64,000 bases of DNA from Plumapathes pennacea. Lineage: Eukaryota; Cnidaria; Anthozoa; Antipatharia; Myriopathidae. Both the position numbers and the translations under genes were made by a program. The stretch covers positions 9,016,001-9,080,000 of the forward strand of contig OZ038466.1 in NCBI GenBank assembly GCA_964036295.1, written 5' to 3'. This document shows, piece by piece, positions 13,269-21,721 of the stretch (position 1 is its first letter; the number at the start of each line of letters is the position of its first letter). Under the pieces are notes generated by a model. That model was given only the letters and a program-made list of their open reading frames with translations. It was not told the origin of the DNA and searched no databases.

Positions 13269-13384
13269 CTGTGACAAGCAAAAAGAAGACAACAACTGGA
13301 GAAAGGACTGCCATAACTAAAGACAGGAAAATAAAAACAAGATTATAGAATGCTCCAAATACAATCATTTTAAATATCAAAATG
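13269..13384 (-). CDS. Possible exon encoding hydrophobic helices (unrecognised)
   Basis: On the minus strand an open segment is framed by a plausible acceptor (CTTCTGTAG before 13384) and a donor (CACAG/GTAAAGG at 13269). Its translation contains MIVFGAFYNLVFIFLSLVMA followed by VLSPVVVFFLLVT, which looks like one or two membrane helices. The length (116 nt) leaves one base at the end. No neighbouring exon was found and no family recognised. T-rich DNA easily encodes hydrophobic residues, so this could be chance. Confidence 0.25.
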
Positions 13385-13399
13385 CTACAGAAGTGCAAT

Positions 13400-14426
13400 C
13401 TTACACAATCATATATTTATATCACTACATATTTATTATATATGAGAAATTGCACAAACAACCATGCAAAAGTGGGAAATGATGCCAATGATATCCTCAC
13501 TAGTGAGGATATGGAAAATACGCCACTCGGTTCCCGGATGTAGTTTCGTACAGATTTTACACAAGGTATATTTTCCAGTAAAACACTCGTGTCTATATAA
13601 TAAATTATAATTACATTACATTATATTATATTAACCATAAACTACTTTTGGCGAGGAAATATGTACAATGACTTTGTTAATCATAAAGCCAACTGCGTCA
13701 GATCATCTTTCAACCACTTCAATTCAGAACATAATCGTTTGTCTCTTTGGAACTGTTTTTTTTTTAACCAACTTAAAGGCTCCACAACATAGAAATAATG
13801 AGAAATTTCGATATTAAATGTGTATACAGACCCCTTGACTGATTTCAATGCATGATGGGTAATCAGAAGAAAAAAGAAACGGTCTTGGTTTAATGGTGAA
13901 ATCGCGCTCACATTTAGAACCACTGAAAGCTTGCAAATGACAATTTGGAATGGTCCAAAGTTCCACCGATCAAAAAAACGAATGTGTATGCAGTTTAATT
14001 GCGATTACCCGTCATGTATCGAAATCGGTAAAGGGGCCTATTTAATAGTGAGTATACATGTACGTAAAGCGCTTTATGTTATGTTATCACGATCAAAAGA
14101 GAACGAATGATCACTAATGATGACAAGGTTCAATTATCTGGTTAACGATTTTAAATGTCAATGATTGCAAATTAACTAACCAGCTGTGACGAATTCAATA
14201 AACACACGTGGCGATATGAACTGAAGTTGACAACACACGTTTATAGCGACACGAGCTAAAATACACTAAAAGAGCAGTAATTTTAGGAGAAAGAATTACG
14301 TCTACGAAATCCAAGCAGCAACACTTACCCTCTCAAAAAATAAAAACCAGAAGAAAGGGAAATAGGAAAACAAAACAGCGCTCGACTAGTGCTTAGCAAC
14401 CAGGCAACATCAGGTTGGCTCAGTGT
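13400..14426. other. Intergenic DNA, no gene seen
   Basis: AT-rich sequence with tandem ATTACATTAT near 13610. The only notable ORF is an 80-codon reverse frame at 13681-13923 with no recognisable motif. No RNA gene or mobile-element end was found. Confidence 0.4.
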
Positions 14427-14448
14427 CCCCTACCCTCCCCCCCCTCCC

Positions 14449-14505
<57 letters not shown>
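14427..14505. repeat. Poly(C) followed by (CA)n microsatellite
   Basis: A C-rich run of about 35 bases passes directly into about 20 CA dinucleotides. The overlapping ORFs on both strands (proline or His-Thr runs, or Val-Cys runs on the reverse) are consequences of the repeat. Confidence 0.97.
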
Positions 14506-14507
<2 letters not shown>

Positions 14508-14828
14508 AACGAACAAGCACAAGACAGGGAGAAGAAGAAACGGGAACTCTACAAGGGGAAATACAATCTCCAACTGTGCAGCGCTCACACATTTTGTTCA
14601 TTTTTAATAAGGCTTCAAAGTGCTTTAAAAAAAGCCTTCTTTATAAATATGCTCGTATTTTTGCTTTCGGACACGTGGTCTCTTGTTCATCCCCACCCAT
14701 TAATGTCGTGTGCGCACATGTAACCAACAGACAGATAAAAGGATAGCTATTTTTAATTTATTTATTAAGCTTCCAACAGCTGAAGTTACAGGACAACGGC
14801 ACAAAAATTATAGTACACACTGACATTA

Positions 14829-15010
14829 GGGTGCGTTTCTTTAATAGATGATCCATGATCCAAAGTATCCAATTTTGGATATGATCCAGTGAATCCGTTC
14901 TTAGTGTGGATCACATGGATTCATTATCCGGATTTGGATTTCAGTAAAGAAACAGAAAGTCTGTTTTTGGATTTGTGATCCGGATTTGGATTCCTAAAAA
15001 GAACACACCC
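14829..15010. mobile_element. MITE-like element with GGGTGCG termini, TA flanks
   Basis: The left end GGGTGCGTTTCTTTA is mirrored at the right by AAAAAGAACACACCC. A TA dinucleotide flanks both sides (14827-14828 and 15011-15012), as Tc1/mariner-like elements leave. The interior repeats GATCC and TTTGGAT motifs on both strands (GATCCATGATCC, TGTGATCCGGATTTGGATT). There is no coding capacity. The superfamily is inferred only from the TA flanks. Confidence 0.65.
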
Positions 15011-15020
15011 TAAGTCTAAC

Positions 15021-15109
15021 GGACCAAGTATACTTTAGCTGCCAAAAAATGACCGTCGACCGACCGTCGATCGGCGGTCATTTTTTGGCAGCTAAAGTAT
15101 ACTTGGTCC
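15021..15109. mobile_element. 89-bp perfect-hairpin MITE with 8-bp target duplication
   Basis: The arms are 35 bp and exact reverse complements. The left starts GGACCAAGTATACTTTAGCT and the right ends AGCTAAAGTATACTTGGTCC, with a 19-base centre rich in CGACCG. AGTCTAAC occurs immediately on both sides (15013-15020 and 15110-15117), an 8-bp target-site duplication as made by hAT-type transposases. It sits 2 bp from the preceding TIR element's TA flank. The perfect arms argue for recent insertion. Confidence 0.85.
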
Positions 15110-15230
15110 AGTCTAACTGCTGGGCAAGTACTAGAAGTGATAACGCCTATAGGTAGAGTTCTCCCAATATAGACATAGACAGGAAGGTGAATAGAAAAGT
15201 CAGTGATAGACAGACACTGGGACAGATGGA

Positions 15231-15234
15231 CAGA

Positions 15235-15283
<49 letters not shown>

Positions 15284-15310
15284 GTCTGTCTGTCTGTCTG
15301 TCTGTCTGTT
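15231..15310. repeat. (TATC)n(TGTC)n compound microsatellite
   Basis: About twelve TATC units pass directly into about seven TGTC units. The same GATA/GACA combination appears again at 28600-28668. Confidence 0.95.
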
Positions 15311-15330
15311 GTAGTTCTTCCCATTGTAGC

Positions 15331-17828
15331 TGGTCTCTAAATCCAACTTAAATGCAGAAAGTAGGATCTTGAGGCAGTAACTAATAGTAATCTGCCCTTT
15401 GAATTTGAAAATTAGGTTTAATCTTGGAGAAATTAACGGTCAAACTTGGAGTTTGTTAAGGTTAGTCCCAGGATCCTAGGTTTTAAACCAAAATTTTTTG
15501 GTCTCTGAATCCAACTTAAATGCAGAAAGTAGGATCTTGAGGTAGTAACTGGTAGTATTCTGCCCTTTGAATTTGAAAATAAGTTTTAATCTTGGAGAAA
15601 TTATTCATCAAAGTTGGAGTTAGTTAAGGTTAGTCCCAGTCTCCTAGGATTTTGAACCAAAAATTTTTTGTCTCTGAATCCAACTTAAATGCAGAAAGTA
15701 GGATCTTGAGGTAGTAACTGATAGTATTCTGCCCTTTGAATTTGAAAATAAGTTTTAATCTTAGAGAAATTATTCGTCAAAGTTGGAGTTAGTTAATGTT
15801 AGTCCCAGGCTCCTAGGGTTTTGAACCAAAAATCTTTTGGTCTGTGAATCCAACTTAAATGCAGAAAGTAGGATCTTGAGGTAGTAGCTGATAGTAATCT
15901 GTCCTTTGAATTTGAAAATAAGTTTTAATTTTGGAGAAATTAACGGTCAAACTTGGAGTTAGTTAAGGTTAGTCCCAGTCTCCTAGGGTTTTAAACCAAA
16001 ATTTTTTAGTCTCTGAATCCAACTTAAATGCAGAAAGTAGGATCTTGAGGTAGTAACTGATAGTAATCTGCCCTTTGAATTTGAAAATAAGTTTTAACCT
16101 TGGAGAAATTATTCGTCAAACTTGGAGTTAGTTAAGGTTAGTCCCAGTCTCCTAGGATTTTGAACCAAAAATTTTTTGTCTCTGAATCCAACTTAAATGC
16201 AGAAAGTAGGATCTTGAGGTAGTAACTGATAGTATTCTGCCCTTTGAATTTGAAAATAAGTTTTAATCTTGGAGAAATTATTTGTCAAATTTGGAGTTAG
16301 CCAAGGTTAGTCCCAGTCTCCTAGGGTTTTGAACCAAAAATCTTTTGGTCTGTGAATCCAACTTAAATGCAGAAAGTAGGATCTTGAGGTAGTAACTGAT
16401 AGTAATGTGTCCTTTGAATTTGAAAATAAGTTTTAATCTTGGAGAAATTATTCGTCAAAGTTGGAGTTAGTTAAGGTTAGTCCCAGTCTCCTAGGGTTTT
16501 AAACCAAAATTTTTTGGTCTATGAATCCAACTTAAATGCAGAAGGTTAGGATCTTGAGGTAGTAACTGATAGTATTCTGCCCTTTGAATTTGAAAATAAG
16601 TTTTAATTTTGGAGAAATTAACGGTCAAACTTGGAGTTAGTTAAGGTTAGTCCCAGTCTCCTAGGGTTTTAAACCAAAATTTTTTAGTCTCTGAATCCAA
16701 CTTAAATGCAGAAAGTAGGATCTTGAGGTAGTAACTGATAGTATTCTGCCCTTTGAATTTGAAAATAAGTTTTAATCTTGGAGAAATTATTTGTCAAATT
16801 TGGAGTTAGCCAAGGTTAGTCCCAGTCTCCTAGGGTTTTGAACCAAAAATCTTTTGGTCTGTGAATCCAACTTAAATGCAGAAAGTAGGATCTTGAGGTA
16901 GTAGCTGATAGTAATCTGTCCTTTGAATTTGAAAATAAGTTTTAATTTTGGAGAAATTAACGGTCAAACTTGGAGTTAGTTAAGGTTAGTCCCAGTCTCC
17001 TAGGGTTTTAAACCAAAATTTTTTAGTCTCTGAATCCAACTTAAATGCAGAAGGTAGGATCTTGAGGTAGTAACTGATAGTATTCTGCCCTTTGAATTTG
17101 AAAATACGTTTTAATCTTGGAGAAATTATTCGTCAAAGTTGGAGTTAGTTAAGGTTAGTCCCAGTCTCCTAGGATTTTGAACCAAAATTTTTTTGTCTCT
17201 GAATCCAACTTAAATGCAGAAAGTAGGATCTTGAGGTAGTAACTGATAGTAATCTGCCCTTTGAATCTGAAAATAAGTTTTAATCTTGGAGAAATTAACG
17301 GTCAAACTTGGAGTTTGTTAAGGTTAGTCCCAGTCTCCTAGGGTTTTAAACCAAAATTTTTTTCGTCTCTGAATCCAACTTAAATGCAGAAAGTAGGATC
17401 TTGAGGTAGTAACTGATAGTATTCTGCCCTTTGAATTTGAAAATAAGTTTTAATCTTGGAGAAATTATTCGTCAAAGCTGGAGTTAGTTAAGGTTAGTCC
17501 CAGGCTCCTAGGGTTTTGAACCAAAAATCTTTTGGTCTGTGAATCCAACCCAAATGCAGAAAGTAGGATCTTGAGGTAGTAACTGATAGTAATCTGTCCT
17601 TTGAATTTGAAAATAAGTTTTAATCTTGGAGAAATTAACGGTCAAAGTTGGAGTTAGTTAAGGTTAGTCCCAGGCTCCTAGGGTTTTGAACCAAATTTTT
17701 TTGGTCTGTGAATCCAACTTAAATGCAGAAAGTAGGATCTTGAGGTAGTAACTGATAGTAATCTGCCCTTTGAATTTGAAAATAAGTTTTAATCTTGGAG
17801 AAATTAACGGCCAATGGAGTTAGTTAAG
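15331..17828 (+). repeat. 169-bp tandem array, about 14.7 copies
   Basis: The landmark ATCCAACTTAAATGCAGAAA recurs at 15341, 15509, 15678, 15848, 16017 and onward with spacings of 168-170 bp to 17708; the last copy is cut off after about 120 bp. Units fall into subtypes by the segment after GGAGAAATTA: either TTCGTCAAAGTTGG or ACGGTCAAACTTGG, and by GTCTCTGAATCC versus GTCTGTGAATCC. Their order is not random, suggesting multi-unit amplification. No open frame persists through the unit. The length is close to one nucleosome repeat. Confidence 0.97.
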
Positions 17829-18035
17829 GTGAATCCGACAGAGCTGACAAACGCATTGCGCATGTTGGTGACGTCATCAGTCCGTACGCTTGTTTATCTT
17901 GTTCAGAGTCACTGAGGTCAATACTTTAATTTAAAATAACCTTAGAGCTTTCCTTTTCATTGGAATGCTTGACCGGTTCTTTCACCTTGAGTATAGTGTC
18001 CTTTTATACTACCTACGACTTTCACAGCTGGTACG
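17829..18035 (+). repeat. Dispersed ~200-bp repeat, copy 1 (inverted partner at 27390)
   Basis: Beginning exactly where the 169-bp array ends, this segment matches, in reverse complement, 27390-27598. Shared landmarks are CAGAGCTGACAAACGCATTG, GGTGACGTCATCAG, ACTGAGGTCAATA, CTTAGAGCTTTCC, TGCTTGACCGGT and ATACTACCTACGACTTTCAC. TGACGTCA is a full cAMP-response-element palindrome. The element class is unknown. Confidence 0.8.
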
Positions 18036-18461
18036 ATCCAAAGACAGCGTACCAGCGGAAAGGACACCACACTTTACTATACTCTGCTTCACTGTGAGGC
18101 TAGTCATTTTGTGTCAAATATAATTCAGTCAAGCAATTCTACTTGAGTTTCCGATGGTACATTTTACTCTGTATATCCTCGACTGAAGATACGGTTAAAG
18201 ATAGTCTGGTTACTTCCCGCTGTCCTTCCCGCTGGTACGATCGGCGAACTCCATCGTACCAGCGGGAAGGACACATCACATTTTCCACAGTTTAGTTCGC
18301 CTCAGTTGTTTAAATCACCACCAAAGGAAGAGATGCCACTTGATTTAATTGAAGATACACTTACTCTTCACTTAAAATGATCCTCGACTAACATAGTCGA
18401 GTTATTTCACTCTGTCCTTCCCGTTGGTACGACACGATTACACCGTACCAGCGGGAAGGAC
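18004..18461. repeat. Three tandem hairpin units (CTTCCCGCTGGTACG arms)
   Basis: A perfect 20-bp inverted repeat lies at 18222-18241 and 18253-18272 (loop 11), starting GTCCTTCCCGCTGGTACGAT. A second lies at 18414-18431 and 18444-18461 with one mismatch. An older one near 18028-18056 keeps GCTGGTACG/CGTACCAGC, and its left arm seems split by about 21 bp containing ATACTACCTACGACTTTC. Each is followed by a related spacer (CACATTTT-CACAGTTTAGTTCGCC). A lone left arm recurs at 19019-19038. Confidence 0.85.
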
Positions 18462-18465
18462 AAGT

Positions 18466-19149
18466 CACATTTTCTACAGTTTAGTTCGCCACGAAGTTCA
18501 ATATGTATTATAATCGTCTGAACTATGATGAAAGGAAGCAATGTTATTTCACTTAACTCAATAAGGCTTGTTCATTTCATCGTCGATGAAATACACAGAA
18601 GACAGCCTTGGATTTACCGACATCGTCCGATTCTCGGTCGTGAGGCGATCGGGTCTAAACTCGTTTTCAGTCTTGCGGGTTAACGGTCATTTCGCCGACA
18701 AGTCGGCTCGCCTTCGTCCAGTTCGCTAACTTCTCAGGTCGGTTCGCTAACGTGTCAAAGTCGATTCGCTAATGTGTCAAAGTCGATTCAGTTAACAATT
18801 TGTATCACACAAAAATCGTATTATCGAAACATCTGCGTAGAAGAAGTAGTGAATGGTGAGGTCGACAAGCGAACAAAACTCGGGTCATATTTCATGTAAA
18901 TATATTCTTTACTGCTTTGCCTTACATAACATTAAGCCGCTTTGCCTTTACATCAACTAACAATGCCTTCAATCGACGCGCCGGGGGGGCGAAACGACCG
19001 CAATTCGTCTTGCGCGGCTGTCCTTCCCGTTGGTACGATTTAGGCACAACCCAGGCTCCTTGGGAGAATGGGGACCAGCAACCTCAGACCCTTGGGGGAA
19101 TGGGGACCAGCAACCTCAGAACTGTCACTATGTTCTCGAGGCAAACATT
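18466..19149. other. Unassigned sequence with short tandem duplications
   Basis: Near 18700-18790 the words AAGTCGATTCGCTAATGTGTC and relatives repeat two to three times. Near 19050-19115 a roughly 33-bp unit ending GGGGACCAGCAACCTCAGA is present twice. The 110-codon ORF crossing 18917-19249 spans these repeats and the start of the next element, so it is not considered a gene. Confidence 0.45.
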
Positions 19150-19631
19150 AAAGCCCCATGCACACCAGCAAGTTTTCTATGACAAGTGTTTTTTGCTCGT
19201 GTACATGAAAAAATTTGGGCAAATTTTCTGTGACAAATGCATTTGCTGAAAAGCTGGCGTGCTAGCTTTTTTATCACAAGGAAAACTTGTCACATGTGAA
19301 ATTTGATCGTGTACACGAAAACTTGTCAAAGTTTTTCGGAAAACTTTAGTTCCCATGTTTTCATTTGCAAGCGTGTTCGCACGGTCAAGATGGCGGCATC
19401 CACAACATTGACAACAAAGTCTTTGAATTAGCCAAATAATGCAGTTAGCCTCTTGCTGGAGGCTTTGAGATCACGCGAAAAGTTTATGGAAGTCAAAGTC
19501 AGAAGGAAAAGAAACAACGAAAATTTGTCAAAAAACTTGTGAAAAAAAAAGTTGCTCGATCGTATACACGGGCAAATCATTTGTCACAGAAAACTTGTCA
19601 TAGAAAACTTGCTCGTGTGCATGGGGCTTAA
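19149..19631. mobile_element. 480-bp TIR element with TTAA at its ends
   Basis: The left end AAGCCCCATGCACACCAGCA is mirrored by TGCTCGTGTGCATGGGGCTT at the right, and similarity continues inward through AGTTTTCTATGACAAG. TTAA is present at both outer edges (shifted by one base on the left), as expected for piggyBac-like insertion. The centre contains AAGATGGCGGCATCCACAAC followed by a short open stretch, possibly captured sequence, but no transposase is intact. Confidence 0.7.
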
Positions 19632-19736
19632 CAGATATAGTGAAATACTATCTGACAATGGCATTCATTGATATAGAGAAAATTAATCCCATTCCGCGCG
19701 TAACCTGGTAACTACCCTCCAGGAAAGAAAATGGCG

Positions 19737-19835
19737 TCTACAACGGTAAGCGAATTGCGTAGGGATGGTTACCCCCTCCCGCAGTCTGATTATATTATGT
19801 CAGCGGTCGCCCCACTGTATTAATAACTAACCAAC
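19737..19835 (+). repeat. Dispersed repeat, inverted partner at 20915-21005
   Basis: The segment with GGTAAGCGAATTGCGTAGG, GATGGTTAC, CTCCCGCAGTCTGATTATAT and TATGTCAGCGGTCGCCCC recurs in reverse complement about 1.1 kb downstream at roughly 85-90 percent identity by eye. The two copies could be ends of one element or two independent insertions. Confidence 0.7.
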
Positions 19836-20360
19836 CTTACCCAACCAGCGGTAATTTTCGCGCTGTTATGGTTTCTTTCTATTTGCCGTTTTCTGCGTTC
19901 GTGTGTTAGGTAGCATTGCTCCAAAATGTAAATAAAAAAAGGATGATCTGTGAATGACTCGTTACCAGCGAAACCCCTCTGGTCAATTTGCAACGATGCG
20001 ATGTTGCGCTAAAAATCGTTGAGGTGTAACACCCCATTGCGAACGGTTTTTCGCGATGTTTGCAGTGCTGCAACGCGTTGCAAGTTTTTGAAAGCGATTC
20101 AAAAACTTGCAACGCCGTTGCGTGGATTTGGAGCAAAGAAGGCGTTGCAAATAGCTTTAGGCAAAGCACTAAAAATCCAAGTGAACCATTCCCGGCGATA
20201 ATTCAGTTGTTGCTACTACTCGAGCCTCGTAAAAAATGAAATCAAGTTTCTACAGCAAAACCCGCGCGATGTCCGCATCGAAAGAGATTTAAGGCTACTG
20301 CTTTTTAGATGGGACCACGTTGAACTGTTCATATGGGACGGTTTAGCTAGCTAGTCGTTA
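19836..20360. other. Unassigned DNA with a perfect 17-bp hairpin
   Basis: At 20076-20092 and 20098-20114 lie exact reverse complements (CGTTGCAAGTTTTTGAA) with a 5-base loop AGCGA. Nearby DNA is rich in TTGCAACG-like words. No gene or element boundary could be fixed. Confidence 0.6.
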
Positions 20361-20366
20361 AAGGCT

Positions 20367-20710
20367 CTACCCCCCAAACCCTCTTCTCGGGGGGAGGGGT
20401 AGGGGGTGAAAACCTTCATAGTTTTGAGCCGGAGTGTTCTCACCCTTGCCCTACTTCAAACTAAAACTGTACGATTTTTCGACCCTATTTAAAAATATAT
20501 ATTTGAGATTTTTTGACCCTTTTTCAGACTCTGTATACCAAAAGAATTTACCCTATTTCTGCAACCAAATATCAAAATATGCAAAATCTACTATTTCAGA
20601 CCAAAAAGGCAAAATTGATCCCCTTTTGCAGCCTCAAAAATGTTAAAAAACGATACTGCCTTTGAGGCGGCGCACTGAGTATTGATGGGACCCTCCCCTC
20701 CCCCTCCGGG
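20367..20710. mobile_element. Inverted-repeat element with internal CAGACCAAAA-type repeats, copy 1 (decayed)
   Basis: C/G-rich ends (CTACCCCCCAAACCC..GGGGAGGGGTAGGGGG on the left, GGGACCCTCCCCTCCCCCTCC on the right) bracket diverged repeats of the form TTTTTCAGACTC / ATTTCAGACCAAAA / GACCCTATTT. The layout matches the clearer copies at 23594 and 63374. Confidence 0.6.
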
Positions 20711-20914
20711 ATATTTTTCTCTGATTCACGTTGATTTTAGTTACATTTTATACTAAATTTACACGAAGCGCTGATTTTCTATAAAAGAGTATTGTTTGCA
20801 CGTTTCAAATAAAACGCTTTAGGAACTTAGATATTTTATACTTTACGTCTTTCTTCGTACACGCTATTTCACTCCGATGTGACGTTTATTTATCACTGCA
20901 CTTCTGTCTGTCAG

Positions 20915-21005
20915 TTATTACTGTTGAGGGGCGACCGCTGACATAATATAATCAGACTGCGGGAGGGTGTAACCATCCTTACGTGGGAATTCGCTTCCCG
21001 ATCTC
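20915..21005 (-). repeat. Dispersed repeat, inverted partner of 19737-19835
   Basis: Reverse complement of the upstream copy, sharing GGGCGACCGCTGACATAATA and ATAATCAGACTGCGGGAGGG. A 67-codon reverse ORF crosses it without recognisable features. Confidence 0.7.
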
Positions 21006-21209
21006 ACCAGGCAGCCAACACCGCGGCAAAACGTCTGCGCATGCGTTGGTGATTTTAGTTTCGGTGGATTTTCCCAGGGATAATTCCGCAACAAACGAAA
21101 GCATTTTGCAGCCGCAAACAATCAGCGGTAAAAAACACGAGCATGAATGTGCAGGATCAGTATATTTAAACTACTATAGATTTGGGGGAGAGATTCAAGC
21201 CTAGAATTT

Positions 21210-21720
21210 TCTGCCCAACAAACAGAAAGGGGATGTCACTCAATATTCTCAAAGTAAAAGTTTTTTGAAATGTTAAACAGAAACTAGCATCCCAATAAGG
21301 CATCATTCACCATCACCAGCCACATGCATTCACTAATTTATTATTCACCATCATTGGTATATAATAAAATGATAATAATAAGTTAATCTTTGTATATTTT
21401 ACATCCTGGAACAAGACTTCTTTTTATATACATGTAAATTGCCAACATTTGCAGGAATTTAGATACAATACAGCAATAGTGCTGTCAATTTCACAAAATT
21501 TAGGTCAATAATTGTATTATATCTAAAAAATCTCTAAATGTAAAGTTTTCTAAAAATGTCAAGCAAAGCAACAAGAATTATTCATCTAAATGATCATCAG
21601 CATAGAGCTGTTTTCCAATGAGCATACAAGTAATCAAGTGATTGCTCAAATTGACTTTGTATTTGGTACACTTTCTGAAAAAGTGGTCAAATACAAGTTC
21701 ACTAAACAGCAGCAATCTTG
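21210..21720. other. AT-rich intergenic DNA
   Basis: No coding potential or element ends seen. On the minus strand this would be downstream of the putative terminal exon at 21722-21932. Confidence 0.4.
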
Positions 21721-21721
21721 G

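Noticed and set aside
14389..14746. Proline/His-Thr and Val-Cys ORFs on both strands
   Set aside because: Translations of the poly(C) and (CA)n microsatellite.
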